In this document: positions 44,143 to 53,437 of the stretch, in pieces
Position numbering within the stretch: the first letter of the stretch is position 1
Layout: every line of letters begins with the position of its first letter
Source of the DNA: JBFWWP01 sp050246115
GTDB lineage: Bacteria > Planctomycetota > UBA8108 > UBA1146 > JAJFFE01
DNA: 64,000 nucleotides
Direction of reading: 5' to 3'
Assembly: GCA_050246115.1 (NCBI GenBank)
Contig: JBFWWP010000017.1
Span: 1-64,000 of the forward strand
Program-made: the position numbers and the translations under genes
The notes under the pieces: model-generated
What the model saw: the letters and a program-made list of their open reading frames with translations, nothing else
What the model was told of the DNA's origin: nothing
Database searches by the model: none

Positions 44143-44173
44143 AACTCATTTACTCAATTAGCTATAATGAGTT
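44143..44173. promoter_or_regulatory. Inverted repeat at the predicted transcription start (possible operator)
   Basis: AACTCATT (44143-44150) and AATGAGTT (44166-44173) are perfect 8-bp inverted repeats separated by 15 bp. They begin at the expected +1 of the promoter. The centre-to-centre distance of about 23 bp fits a dimeric repressor site; it could also form an RNA hairpin. Confidence 0.5.
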
Positions 44174-44263
44174 ACGAAAGTTGGCTGGCCTCCCGGTCGC
44201 CCGGGCCCCGTCGGTGCCCGAGGATTCTTTCGCCGCCCGAGCGCAAGAGAGGGATCTGGTTCG

Positions 44264-45889
44264 ATGCGAATGGAGATTGGGCTGAGCCAGGCCCAGGTTC
44301 AGAAGCAGATCCTCTCTCCCCAGATGATCCAATCCATGGAGATTCTGGTCCTCAACTCCCAGCAACTCGAGGAGCGGATCGAGGAGGCGCTCGAAGAGAA
44401 CATTGCGCTCGAAGTCGAGGAACCAGACGGTCCGGACGGGGAGGGCGCGGAGACCGTAGCGGAAGCCCCCTCGACGGAAGTGGACCCCGGGGCCGCAGCC
44501 GCGACCGAAGCCGCGGAGATGGACCTCCTGGAGGACCGCTACGAGCACCTGGCGGAGTTTCAATCCGAGGAATACTACAACAGCCCCGGGGGCGGGTTGC
44601 CGGTGGGCGGTGACGGCGAGGAGGATCGTTTCGAGGCGCTGCAGAACGCCGCCGATCGACCCGAGTCTTTGCAGGATCACCTGCTCGAGCAAGTCCGGCT
44701 ACGTTCGGAACTGACGGACCGCCAACGCTTTCTCTGCCACGAGATCATCCACAGCCTGGACGAGCGGGGCTGGCTACTCTACCCCCCATCGGAAATCCGC
44801 GACGCCCTCAACCGCGCCGAGGCCCCGGTTTCGGCCAACGGACACGGGCCGCTCGGGGCGGCGTGGCCACCCGCACTCTCCAGCAACGGAACCCGCCCGG
44901 CCGTCGCCGAGTTCGAGGACGAGGGCCCCCTGGACGGGCAACCGACCGAGGGGTTTGTCCTGGAGCTGCCCGTGACCGACGCTGACATCGAAGACGCCTG
45001 GAACGTGGTGCGCTCGCTCGAGCCGGCCGGCGTCGGCGCGCTGGATCTCCGGGACTGCCTCATCTTGCAACTCGAGCGCGATCCGCAGGAGTACCCGCTC
45101 GAGCGCGAACTGATCCAGCACCACCTGAGCGACATCGCGAAGAACCGGCTGCCGCAGATTGCCAAAGCGGTGTCGCGCACCATCGACGAGATCAAGGACG
45201 CGATCGAGATCATCTCGGCCCTCGATCCGAATCCCGGTCAGGGCTTCTCCCTCATGCCGACGGCCGTGGTTCGCCCCGATGTCTTCGTCGAGGAAGTCGA
45301 CGGTGAGTTCAAGGTCGTCGTCGACAACCCGCACCTTCCGCGGCTGAAGATCTCGACTTACTATCGACAGCTTCTCGCCGACGCGCGCAAGGACCCGGAA
45401 CTGAGGCGCTACATCAAGAAGAAGATCGACAACGCCGAGTGGTTGATGCATGCGATCTTTCAGCGTCGCTCGACTTTGCAACGCGTCGCCGAGGAAGTCG
45501 TCAAACACCAGCAAGACTTCTTTCGTCGGGGGATCCGTCACCTGCGACCCCTGAAGATGCAAGAGATTGCCGACAAGATCGGCGTGAACGTGTCGACGGT
45601 GAGTCGCGCGATTTCCGGTAAGTACTTCCAGGCGCCGGGTTGCATCCGAGACCTGAAGTTCCTGTTCACGGGGGGGACGACGAAGGACGATGGTTCAACG
45701 GAGTCACGGGGCAGTGTCATCGGCCGCATCAAGAAGCTCATCGAAGACGAAGACCGTCGGCGCCCGCTCTCGGACTCGAAGATCGTCACGCTCCTGGGGC
45801 GCGAGGGTATCCACATCTCCCGGCGGACCGTCACCAAGTACCGCGAAGCCGAGAGCATTCCATCCTCGCGGGAGCGTCGTTCCTACTAG
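44264..45889 (+). CDS. rpoN: RNA polymerase sigma-54 factor
   Basis: A 541-residue sigma-54. The N-terminal activator-interacting region (MEIGLSQAQVQKQILSPQMIQSMEIL) is followed by an acidic region with many Glu and Asp. The core-binding domain and helix-turn-helix (ADKIGVNVSTVSRAISGKYF) follow. The C-terminal RpoN box is SRRTVTKYRE, close to the usual ARRTVAKYRE. The variable region includes an insertion around residues 175-230 (PVSANGHGPLGAAWP). The start is supported by GAGAGGGA upstream. It pairs with the sigma-54 activator at 171-2084. A hairpin follows the stop. Confidence 0.96.
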   Translation: MRMEIGLSQAQVQKQILSPQMIQSMEILVLNSQQLEERIEEALEENIALEVEEPDGPDGEGAETVAEAPSTEVDPGAAAATEAAEMDLLEDRYEHLAEFQSEEYYNSPGGGLPVGGDGEEDRFEALQNAADRPESLQDHLLEQVRLRSELTDRQRFLCHEIIHSLDERGWLLYPPSEIRDALNRAEAPVSANGHGPLGAAWPPALSSNGTRPAVAEFEDEGPLDGQPTEGFVLELPVTDADIEDAWNVVRSLEPAGVGALDLRDCLILQLERDPQEYPLERELIQHHLSDIAKNRLPQIAKAVSRTIDEIKDAIEIISALDPNPGQGFSLMPTAVVRPDVFVEEVDGEFKVVVDNPHLPRLKISTYYRQLLADARKDPELRRYIKKKIDNAEWLMHAIFQRRSTLQRVAEEVVKHQQDFFRRGIRHLRPLKMQEIADKIGVNVSTVSRAISGKYFQAPGCIRDLKFLFTGGTTKDDGSTESRGSVIGRIKKLIEDEDRRRPLSDSKIVTLLGREGIHISRRTVTKYREAESIPSSRERRSY

Positions 45890-45890
45890 G

Positions 45891-45923
45891 CCCGAAGCCC
45901 GCGCATGCCGCGCTTGCTTCGGG
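45891..45923 (+). terminator. Hairpin directly after rpoN
   Basis: CCCGAAGC (45891-45898) pairs with GCTTCGGG (45916-45923), with further inner pairing around CGCGCATG. It starts one base after the rpoN stop. There is no strong T-run. Confidence 0.55.
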
Positions 45924-46037
45924 ATCCTGCACAGGGGGTTTTCGCAACGTCCCCTGGTGGCTGCGGCAATGCCGCAACGACTTCGCCCACCCATGCACGC
46001 CCTGGGCAGTCTGAGTTCGTTGGCGACCACGGGAGAG

Positions 46038-46222
46038 TAAGGAGTCGCCCAAGAATGACTTCGACATCTTGCCGTCGATTTGGGTCAGATTCGGCCGATC
46101 CGGAAAGCTCGGAACCGGAGGCGTGGCCTTGGTTCCGGTGAGGATTTCGAGGTTTTCGGATCGGTCGAAGATGGCCCGAAGCGACGAGCAAGAGGGTGAA
46201 GTTATTCTTGGGCGAGTCCTAA
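46038..46222. repeat. Palindromic interspersed element, copy 2 (185 bp)
   Basis: The clearest copy. The left end TAAGGAGTCGCCCAAGAATG and right end TTATTCTTGGGCGAGTCCTAA are inverted repeats matching at 22 of 25 positions. Extending inward, about 60 of 74 aligned positions of the two arms are complementary, including CCGATCCG/CGGATCGG. The centre is a hairpin CGGAACC/GGTTCCG with an AGGC-GTG-GCCT inner stem. It lies between rpoN and the ABC transporter operon and ends 29 bp before the GTG of the ABC gene. It encodes no protein I can support. Confidence 0.92.
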
Positions 46223-46250
46223 GGGCCGTCATCCGGAAGGGTGTTTCGTC

Positions 46251-47177
46251 GTGATCGAGGTCCACGACTTGTGGAAGTCGTACGGTCGAGCCGCGGTGCT
46301 GCGGGGGATTTCGTTCTCGGTCCCGACCGGTACCATCACCGGCTTCTTGGGGCCCAACGGAGCGGGCAAGACCACGACGATGCGCACGCTGACCACGTTC
46401 TTCCCGGTCGAGCGGGGGCGCGTGCTCGTGGCTGGCCACGATGTGTCAGCAGAGCCCCGAGCCGTTTGTCGGAAGGTGGGCTACCTCCCGGAGTCATGGC
46501 CGATCTACCCGGAACTCCGCGTCGAAGAGTTCCTCCGCCACCGCGCGACCTTGCGGGGATTGCCCCCCAACACCCAGCGATCGAAGATCGACAGTGTGGT
46601 GCTGGAGTGTGGCTTGCAAGACGTGCGCCGCAAGCTCTTGGGGGCGCTGTCGCGCGGATATCGTCAACGTCTGGGGCTGGCCGACACACTTCTGCACGAT
46701 CCAGAAGTGCTCATCCTGGACGAGCCGACCGCGGGTCTCGACCCGCGCCAGGTGGTCGAAGTGCGGAAACTCATCGAGTCGTTCCGCGGTCGACGGACCG
46801 TTCTCCTCTCGAGCCACGTGCTCGGGGAGGTCGAACTGATCTGCGACCGCGTGATCATCCTTCACGGCGGGGTCGTCAAGGCGCACGAGGACCGCGCCCG
46901 CTGGCAGGAACGCCTCGGTTCGAATCGGCTCCGCTTGGTGCTCGAGAGCGCGCCCGCGAACGCCGTCGAGCGGATTCGTCAGGAATCCGGGGTGCTCGAA
47001 GTGGTCGGTGCCGCTGGATCGTTCGACATTCGCTCGGATCGTGATGTGCGCGCCGCGCTCTCGCGCCTCGCTGCGCGCGAAGGCTGGACGCTGCTCGAGC
47101 TGACCCCGCTTCACGTCACGCTCGAGAACCTGTTCTTGGATCTGACTGCGGAGCCCGCCGACCGGAGAGCCTCATGA
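46251..47177 (+). CDS. ABC transporter ATP-binding protein (GldA-like)
   Basis: A 308-residue ABC ATPase. Walker A is GPNGAGKTT (34-42), the signature is LSRGYRQR (133-140), Walker B is VLILDEPTAGLDP from 152, and the His switch is SSHVLGEVE. The C-terminal ~80 residues form the extension common in GldA/NatA-type exporters. The GTG start at 46251 overlaps no other gene and has GGAAGG upstream. Its stop overlaps the permease start by 4 bp (ATGA). It would energise the permease and the GldG-like protein encoded next. Confidence 0.95.
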   Translation: MIEVHDLWKSYGRAAVLRGISFSVPTGTITGFLGPNGAGKTTTMRTLTTFFPVERGRVLVAGHDVSAEPRAVCRKVGYLPESWPIYPELRVEEFLRHRATLRGLPPNTQRSKIDSVVLECGLQDVRRKLLGALSRGYRQRLGLADTLLHDPEVLILDEPTAGLDPRQVVEVRKLIESFRGRRTVLLSSHVLGEVELICDRVIILHGGVVKAHEDRARWQERLGSNRLRLVLESAPANAVERIRQESGVLEVVGAAGSFDIRSDRDVRAALSRLAAREGWTLLELTPLHVTLENLFLDLTAEPADRRAS

Positions 47178-47908
47178 GGCGCCTCTTGGCTCTATACCGC
47201 AAGGAACTGCTCACCTACTTCGTATCGCCCGTGGCCTACATCATTTTGTTCGTGTTCCTGGGCGTCAACGGCATCACGTTCTACTACTATCTCGTCCTCG
47301 CGCGCGGCAACGTGGAACTCCTGCTGCTCAGCCAGTACGGTCTCATCCCCTTCTGGTTTCTGGTGCTTTTGGTCCCTCCACTCCTCACCATGCGCACCTT
47401 CGCCGAGGAGCGGCGAACCGGGACGTTCGAACTCCTGGTGACGTCCGGCGTCGGCGACGTGCCGTTGGTGCTCGCCAAGTTTCTGGGTGCGTGGACGTTC
47501 TATGCTTTTCTTTGGGCTACGGTGCTGCCGTTGATCGTGCTCCTGCATTGGGTCGGACGTGTCGACTGGGGCATCGTCGTCGCCATTCACGCGGGCATCT
47601 TGCTGCTCGGCGCTTTGCTCACGAGCGTGGGTGTCCTCGCGTCGACTCTGACGCGCAACCAGCTCGTGGCCGCAGCGGTCTCCATGATCGCCAACTTGAC
47701 CCTGCTGTTCGCGAACTCATTTCGGGCCTTCTTCGAGGTCGGCCAGTTCGAACTGCAATACTTCAACTACGTCAGCCCGTTGTTTCACTTCACGCGGGAC
47801 TTCTCGCGCGGCGTTTTCGATCTGCGCTACCTCGTGTTGTACGCTTCGGTCACGGTCTTCTTCCTGTTCCTAGCAACCAAGTCTTTGGAGCGACGCCGAT
47901 GGTGGTAG
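47174..47908 (+). CDS. ABC transporter permease (GldF-like)
   Basis: A 244-residue integral membrane protein with about six hydrophobic segments (LTYFVSPVAYIILFVFLG, FWFLVLLVPPLLTMRTFAEE). The motif LLTMRTFAEERRTGTFELL is typical of the ABC-2/GldF permease family. It overlaps the ATPase gene by 4 bp and the next gene by 10 bp, so translation is coupled. In Bacteroidota the GldAFG system supports gliding. In non-gliding bacteria the homologues' substrate is unknown. Confidence 0.94.
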   Translation: MRRLLALYRKELLTYFVSPVAYIILFVFLGVNGITFYYYLVLARGNVELLLLSQYGLIPFWFLVLLVPPLLTMRTFAEERRTGTFELLVTSGVGDVPLVLAKFLGAWTFYAFLWATVLPLIVLLHWVGRVDWGIVVAIHAGILLLGALLTSVGVLASTLTRNQLVAAAVSMIANLTLLFANSFRAFFEVGQFELQYFNYVSPLFHFTRDFSRGVFDLRYLVLYASVTVFFLFLATKSLERRRWW

Positions 47909-49392
47909 CGCTCCCACGGGTGCCGGCCGCTCGGCGGCGTTGGGCCGTTGGCGCCAACGTCTTGGCGCAGATTCTCCTGGCAGCGTGGCTGCTGCTCGTG
48001 GTGAACGGTTGGGCGTTCAAGAACTCGTGGCGACTCGACCTGACGCGCGAACAGCGTCACTCGCTCGATCCAGCGACTCGCGAGTTCCTGCGAACTCTTC
48101 CCAAGGGGGTCGAGGTCGTGATTCCGTTCAGCAACCGGCGCTCGCCGGAGGCGTTGGTGGCACAGCGGGTGCTCGACCGCGCGATCCGCGTGTGTGAGGA
48201 GTTCCAGCTCATCAATCCTTCGTTTCACCTGGCGGAGACGGTCAACGTCCTGCGCGATCCGGTCGGCTGGACGAGTGTTCGAGAGCGGTACTCCATCGAG
48301 GCCGCGGACGCGGTCTACCTCTTCTGCGGCGAGCAGCGGGAAGTGTTGCTCCCGAGCAACATGGCTGTGTTTTCGGTGCCCGAAACGCCGGATCCGGACG
48401 TGGTTCCGCGGGTGGAGTCGGAGCACGTTGCGGAAGCCTTGGCAGCCGCACTGAAGCGAGTCATCGCTTCGGATCGGCCGCGAGTTTGGTTCGCGCAGGG
48501 AAGTGGTGAGATCCCGGTCGAACAGCCACGCGGCCAGTGGTCCGTGAACGCGCTGCGTCAGAGTCTCCTGGATCGTGGATACCGCGTGGAAGCGGTCGAC
48601 CTACGGAGTACGCCCGAGATCGCGCAAGACGTGGACCTACTGGTTCTGGTGTGCGGCGGACCCGATGGATTCGAGCCGTATGCGGCGGACCGACGGGAGT
48701 CGATCGAGAACTTCGTCGAGCGAGGCGGTTCACTCCTCGTCTTCCTGCCGCTCAGGGGGGGCAGTGGACTCGAGGACCTGTTGCGCCGGCGTGGGCTGGA
48801 TCCGGGCGACGCGTTCGTGACCATCGTGGGTCCGAGCCCGGGGCGCGCCCGTGGCCCGACGACGTTCATGATTACCGGCTTGGTCAACGAGAGCCACCCG
48901 GCGACCCGAGGCCTGCGCGTCGGCGAGTTCGATGCCGAGGTACACGGTTATCGGGCGATTCACCTCGATCCCCAAGCCGGCGCGCAGGCACTGCTCACTT
49001 CACCGGCCGGCAGTTGGCTCGAGCGTGATCCCCGTTCGCTGCGTCGGGACGAAGAGGATCCGGTTGGGCAGTTCCCACTCATCGCGGTCGGCGCCGACGT
49101 CGGGCATGCCGGGCGTGTGATCGTCGTCGGCGGCTGGAGCACGATTCTCGACCCCAATGGCACGGGCGGCAGTGGTCGGTTCGAAGGCGGCGCCCGCCGA
49201 TTGATTCTCAGTACCGTCCACTGGTTGTTGCGGGATGAGCTGCAGGAGGTCGGCCAAGGGCGGCGGCTCGATGGCGACCGCGTGACGCTGACCGACGGCA
49301 TGCTGCGGGCGTTTCGTTGGTGCGCTTGGCTGGTATTGCCCGCCTGCGCGGTCGTGGGCGGCTTGGTTGCCCTTGGGTTTCGGCGTCGGTGA
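47899..49392 (+). CDS. GldG-like ABC-associated auxiliary protein
   Basis: A 497-residue membrane-anchored protein. It has an N-terminal membrane helix (VLAQILLAAWLLLVVNGWAF), then the family start RLDLTREQRHSLDPATREFLRTL. The large extracytoplasmic part has the GldG/DUF4350-like pattern (GYRVEAVDLRSTPEIAQDVDLLVLVCG, IENFVERGGSLLVFLPLRG). A second membrane helix (WLVLPACAVVGGLVALGF) ends in RRR. The ATG at 47899 lies inside the permease stop region; upstream sequence in the same frame is the permease in another register. Confidence 0.88.
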   Translation: MVVALPRVPAARRRWAVGANVLAQILLAAWLLLVVNGWAFKNSWRLDLTREQRHSLDPATREFLRTLPKGVEVVIPFSNRRSPEALVAQRVLDRAIRVCEEFQLINPSFHLAETVNVLRDPVGWTSVRERYSIEAADAVYLFCGEQREVLLPSNMAVFSVPETPDPDVVPRVESEHVAEALAAALKRVIASDRPRVWFAQGSGEIPVEQPRGQWSVNALRQSLLDRGYRVEAVDLRSTPEIAQDVDLLVLVCGGPDGFEPYAADRRESIENFVERGGSLLVFLPLRGGSGLEDLLRRRGLDPGDAFVTIVGPSPGRARGPTTFMITGLVNESHPATRGLRVGEFDAEVHGYRAIHLDPQAGAQALLTSPAGSWLERDPRSLRRDEEDPVGQFPLIAVGADVGHAGRVIVVGGWSTILDPNGTGGSGRFEGGARRLILSTVHWLLRDELQEVGQGRRLDGDRVTLTDGMLRAFRWCAWLVLPACAVVGGLVALGFRRR

Positions 49393-49504
49393 GGTCAAGG
49401 TTGCGGCACCCACCCGAGGCGCGAGCTGGAGCGGCCAACGACCACGCTCACCTTTGGAGCGGAGAGCCGATGCGCTACCCAGCGACGGTGAGGAGTTCGA
49501 CGCG

Positions 49505-51331
49505 GTGAGCCTGCGAACGACGGCGATTCTCTTCGTTCTTTGTGTGCTCGGCACCTGGGTGGTCGATCGCCTCGAGCGGGACCGCGGCTATTGGTTCCAG
49601 AAGGACGTCGATCAGCCCTTCTCGTTTCCGCTGGAGTCCGTGCAGCGCATCCGTATCGAGCGCCCGGAGGGTCCGTTGGTGCTCGTCCGGGAGGACGGAC
49701 GCATGTGGCTCGACGAACCGCTTCGGTGTCCCGCCTCGTACGCGCGCGCCGAGCGCGTATCGACGGTGCTCCGAGAGCTTAGGGTGCGTAGCGAACTCGA
49801 CGGCGAGCCACGAGCCTATGGGGTCGGGGATTCCGGCCTCGCGGTCGAGTTCCAAGTCGGGAACCGTCTGCACCGGATCGAGGTCGGCGAGCGACACCCT
49901 CAGTTTCCGTACGTGTACGCCACCCTCCGAATGAGCGCAAACTCCAACCCGCGGCTAGTCCTGATCGATGCTTCGATCGCGGAAGCGCTGCGCAACCTGC
50001 GCCTCGAGGAACTGCGCGACCGGACCATCTGCGACGTGAACTCGTTTCGCGCCGGGCGGGTCGTGATCGTCGACCATCGCTCGACGCCGCCGATGGCTAC
50101 CGAGCTCGTTCGCGACGAGCGTGGCTGGTCCATGACTCGGCCCGCGCAGTGCGATGCCGATATCGGCGAGGTGCGACAGTTGGTCGAAGTGCTCAACTCA
50201 TGGTCCATCGACGCCTTCGTCGCCGACGGCGTGGCTGCGGGGACGGTCCCCGAGCACGGGCTCGATCCGCCGCGCTGGGAGGTCACGGTCACGAGTCGGG
50301 ACGCATCGACGGTCGCACCGATCTGGATCGGCGCCGATGGTCCGGCCGATGACGCCGGGCGGGCGCGTGTCTTCGTGGCGAAGGGGAAGTCGACGAGCGT
50401 TTTCCTGGCCTCGGCGGACGTGCTCGCGCTACTGGATCGTGCCCCCGACGTCTATCGCGACCCCTACCTGCTGCGCCTACCGGAGCCCGAGATTCGCGAG
50501 CTCGAGGTCGAGATCCCCGAGGGCATCGCCCGGCGTGCAGTGTCCCTGCGTATCGTCAAGGACGAGGCGACGGAGTGGCGGCTCACGGTCGACGGTGTCG
50601 CGGAGTACCCGGTCGATTCGTCGTGGTTCTCGGCGGTGACCGAGGAGGTGCGCGCAGCGGCGGCGGCGCAGTTCGTCGCGTTCGGCGAGGTCGAGCGCGC
50701 GAACCTCCAGAGGTATGGCTTCGATCGCCCGTTGCGTCTCCGCGTCGTGCCCGAGGTGGGCACCGCCGAGCAGATCCTCGTCGGCGCCGAGGTTCCCGGT
50801 CGCCCCAGCGAGCGCTATATCTTGAATCCACGCTGGACCACCTACTGCGTGACCGCGCCGATGCCGCTCGCGGACTTGCTACGCGAAGCGCCGTGGGCGT
50901 TTCGTTCGACGCGAGTGTTCGAAGTCGAGGCCGACCAACTGACCGAGTTTGCGCTCACCGATTCGGCCGGCCCGAGCCAGGTGTTCGTGCGTCCGCATCG
51001 CTCGTGGTTTCGCCAGGGTGAGGGAGAGACTCCGCTGCCGGCCGAGACCCTGGAGCGCGTCGTGAAGACGATCACGTCGCTGAACGCGGTGGCTTGGGTG
51101 CCCGAGGCCGAGCAACCGCCGGGGCCCGAGTCCTTCGGGATCCGGATCGAGATTCGCGCCGTGCGCGATGATCCTGGCTTCGTGCCGCGCACCTTCTACG
51201 TCAGCGCCGCACGCGGGACGCGCGAACGCTTGATACGCGATGGCGACAGCGGCTGGGTGTTCCTGGCCCGCTACGAGACGCGAAGCGTGGATCCCTTCGC
51301 GGCCTTGGTAGAGTTGCTGCGCGGTTCGTGA
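49505..51331 (+). CDS. DUF4340-domain membrane-anchored protein
   Basis: About 608 residues from the GTG at 49505, which has GAGGAG 9 nt upstream. One N-terminal membrane helix (TTAILFVLCVLGTWVVDRLE) anchors a large extracytoplasmic region made of repeated beta-rich DUF4340 modules (SVQRIRIERPEGPLVLVRED, DRTICDVNSFRAGRVVIVD, REDEATEWRLTVDG-like strands). DUF4340 genes commonly follow GldG-like genes, and this one lies 112 bp downstream. The function of the family is unknown; a role in the same envelope complex is inferred from location. Confidence 0.85.
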   Translation: MSLRTTAILFVLCVLGTWVVDRLERDRGYWFQKDVDQPFSFPLESVQRIRIERPEGPLVLVREDGRMWLDEPLRCPASYARAERVSTVLRELRVRSELDGEPRAYGVGDSGLAVEFQVGNRLHRIEVGERHPQFPYVYATLRMSANSNPRLVLIDASIAEALRNLRLEELRDRTICDVNSFRAGRVVIVDHRSTPPMATELVRDERGWSMTRPAQCDADIGEVRQLVEVLNSWSIDAFVADGVAAGTVPEHGLDPPRWEVTVTSRDASTVAPIWIGADGPADDAGRARVFVAKGKSTSVFLASADVLALLDRAPDVYRDPYLLRLPEPEIRELEVEIPEGIARRAVSLRIVKDEATEWRLTVDGVAEYPVDSSWFSAVTEEVRAAAAAQFVAFGEVERANLQRYGFDRPLRLRVVPEVGTAEQILVGAEVPGRPSERYILNPRWTTYCVTAPMPLADLLREAPWAFRSTRVFEVEADQLTEFALTDSAGPSQVFVRPHRSWFRQGEGETPLPAETLERVVKTITSLNAVAWVPEAEQPPGPESFGIRIEIRAVRDDPGFVPRTFYVSAARGTRERLIRDGDSGWVFLARYETRSVDPFAALVELLRGS

Positions 51332-51415
51332 GCGGGCTGTCGGCGTGGCTTCGACGCGCCGCGGGGGCCGGGCGCCGGGACTCGGTATCCGAGTCCGGAT
51401 CGAAGGAGAGGAGGG

Positions 51416-51697
51416 GTGGTGCACGGACTCACCTGCGATCGGTGCCAGGAGACCTTGTTGTTGGATTCGAACGTCCGCTACCTGGCGAGTATCGACGTGC
51501 GCGCGGCTTACGACCCCATGGAGATCAGCCCTGCCGATCTCGCGGCCGACCTGCAAGCCGAGATGTCACAGCTCCTCGAGCAACTGGAGGGACTCAGTCA
51601 GCCGGAACTCGAGAACCAAGTGCACTTTCACGCCGAGGTGGACCTCTGCCCGCGCTGTCAGCGCGCACTGATCGCCTTTCTGGCCGGGGGCGGTTGA
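51416..51697 (+). CDS. Small protein with two CxxC pairs (zinc-ribbon-like)
   Basis: A 93-residue protein starting at a GTG with AAGGAG 7 nt upstream. CDRC near the N-terminus and CPRC near the C-terminus (VDLCPRCQRAL) would together coordinate one zinc ion. Between them is an acidic helix (ADLQAEMSQLLEQLEGLSQ). I do not recognise a named family. It follows the DUF4340 gene by 85 bp and precedes palindromic element copy 3. Confidence 0.72.
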   Translation: MVHGLTCDRCQETLLLDSNVRYLASIDVRAAYDPMEISPADLAADLQAEMSQLLEQLEGLSQPELENQVHFHAEVDLCPRCQRALIAFLAGGG

Positions 51698-51736
51698 CCC
51701 CCTGTCGCCGAGGCAGAGCCGAAGGACGTGGGCCGG

Positions 51737-51921
51737 TAAGGAGTCGCCCAAGAATAACTTCGACATCTTGCCGTCGATTTGGGTCAGACTCGGCCGATCC
51801 GGAAAGCTCGGAACCGGAGGCGCAGCCTTAGTTCCGGTGAGGATTTCGAGGTCTTCGGATCGGTCGAAGATGGCCCGAAGCGACGAGCAAGAGGGTGAAG
51901 TCATTCTTGGGGGACTCCTAA
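51737..51921. repeat. Palindromic interspersed element, copy 3 (185 bp)
   Basis: The left end is TAAGGAGTCGCCCAAGAAT and the right end is ATTCTTGGGGGACTCCTAA. Internal sequence matches copies 1 and 2 at most positions. The central inner stem is AGGC-GCA-GCCT: the loop bases differ in all three copies while the stem is kept. One central stem base is changed (GGTTCCG to AGTTCCG). It lies in the gap 51698-52053 between the zinc-ribbon gene and a GT2 gene. Confidence 0.9.
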
Positions 51922-52053
51922 CCAAGGGCTGATGTTGGATCCCCCCCAGACCCGCGCCGCCCGCGCTTGCCGTGGCATCCGATCTCGCGGCCCCGTACTG
52001 CTCAAGGCCGGCCCCCGGACGACCCGATAAGGCGGGAAAGGAGTCGCTTCGCC

Positions 52054-52974
52054 GTGATCAGTGCTTCCTCCGCCGCGACCGTTGGACTCGGCCACTTGCC
52101 GACCTCTCGCATCGAGCGCCACGACTTCGGACCGGCGTCGGAAACGCCGACGGTCAGCGTGGTGGTGCCGACGCTCGATCGCCATCGTCGAGGTCTGCTC
52201 GATCGGTTGCTACTCGACCTTCGCAGTCAGACACTCGCGCGCTTCGAGGTCCTGCTCGTGATCGGCGACCGCCGACAGGGTCGCGCCATCAACCGTGGGG
52301 TCCGCGAGGCGCGCGCCGAGATCGTGGTGACCATGGACGATGACACGGAAGTCCGCACACCGCGGCTGCTCGAGAATCTGGTCGACACGCTGAACTCGGA
52401 CCCGAGTCTCGGTCTCGTCGGCGCGAGCACGGTGGTTTCCGAAGGGGCGAGCTGGTTCCAGCGGGCGGCCTGCCACCAAGTGCCACGCCGTTTCTTTCCG
52501 ATCGTCGATCGAGTGACCGACTCGGACATGGTGCAGCACCCGTGTCTTGCGTTGCGTCGCGAGACCTTTCTCGCGATCGGCGGCGAGGACGAGCAGTTGA
52601 TTCGTGGACTCGATCCGCTGCTGCGGCACAAGGTACGGAGTGCCGGGCTCCGGGTCGTCATCGCACCGAACTCACCGATCAGTCATCCGCTTCCCGACCG
52701 CTTCGTCGACGTCTTGCGGATGTACTACCGCAACGGGCGCGGCAGTGCGTTCGCGCAGAAGCACTTCCCGGAGCGGATCTACAGCTTGAGCGACGGGTAC
52801 TGCGGCAACCAGTTTCGAGAGCGGGTGCCGTTCTTGCGCCGGGTCGCGAGTTATCCGTGGCGGATCGCTCGTTCGATCTTGACCCTCCAATGGATTCGTC
52901 TCGGAACCGAGCTCGCGTATGGCACGGGCTTCCTGGTCGAATATTGGGGGCGGAGTCGCACCCCGACGGAGTGA
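52054..52974 (+). CDS. Family 2 glycosyltransferase
   Basis: About 306 residues from the GTG at 52054, with AAGGAG 10 nt upstream. The GT-A fold is clear: PTVSVVVPTLDRHRRGLLDRLL, the nucleotide-binding region GRAINRGVREARAEIVVTMDDDTEV with a DxD-type motif, and LGLVGASTVVSEG. The C-terminal GGEDEQLIRGLDPLLRHKVRSAG supplies the acceptor-side acidic residues. No transmembrane helices are obvious, so it acts on the cytoplasmic face on an unknown acceptor. Confidence 0.88.
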   Translation: MISASSAATVGLGHLPTSRIERHDFGPASETPTVSVVVPTLDRHRRGLLDRLLLDLRSQTLARFEVLLVIGDRRQGRAINRGVREARAEIVVTMDDDTEVRTPRLLENLVDTLNSDPSLGLVGASTVVSEGASWFQRAACHQVPRRFFPIVDRVTDSDMVQHPCLALRRETFLAIGGEDEQLIRGLDPLLRHKVRSAGLRVVIAPNSPISHPLPDRFVDVLRMYYRNGRGSAFAQKHFPERIYSLSDGYCGNQFRERVPFLRRVASYPWRIARSILTLQWIRLGTELAYGTGFLVEYWGRSRTPTE

Positions 52975-53437
52975 CGGCGACCGCACGAGCGCAGCCTCGG
53001 CTCGCCGGAACCAAGCCACAATCGGCGACTCGGGCCTGCGCTCCGTTTTTCGCCCTCTGCGCTTTGGCCCGCCACCGAGACCGCCCCCAGGACGCACCGT
53101 TCTTCCCCCCCTCGCGGCCCGACCGCTCCGCGCCTGTCAACGCTGCGATTCGCAAGCACGGGTACGAGCATCGGTCGCCGGCCCGGGGCCAGTCCGACTT
53201 CAGCGAACTCCGGAAGGCACGGTCTCGACGCAATTTCGCATTGGCCGTGTTACAGTCGACTCGCGGACCCGTCTTTCCTGACGCGGTGCGTCGCAGGGCG
53301 TCCGCGTGGGTCGGGCTCGATTTGGGCCTGCCGGATCTGTGCCTGCCGGATCTGTGCCTCGCCGGGGTCGGGGCCGCGTGGGGCGGGTCCCGAGTTACCG
53401 GCGCGGCGCTGCCCCGACCGGTGTGATTGGGGGAGTC
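52975..53437. other. Intergenic region with a short direct repeat
   Basis: 463 bp. The only structure is a 15-bp direct repeat CCTGCCGGATCTGTG at 53327-53341 and 53342-53356, followed by a truncated third unit. GGGGGAG lies directly before the next start codon. No gene is supported. Confidence 0.5.

Larger units (their letters stand above)
43761..44263. other. Divergent region upstream of bS21 and RpoN
   Basis: 503 bp between divergent starts. It holds a hairpin GAGGGGGC/GCCCCCTC at 43967-43991 (9-nt loop), and the sigma-70 promoter and inverted repeat annotated separately at 44109-44173. The segment 44100-44180 is much more AT-rich than the rest of the window. I see no gene. Confidence 0.6.
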
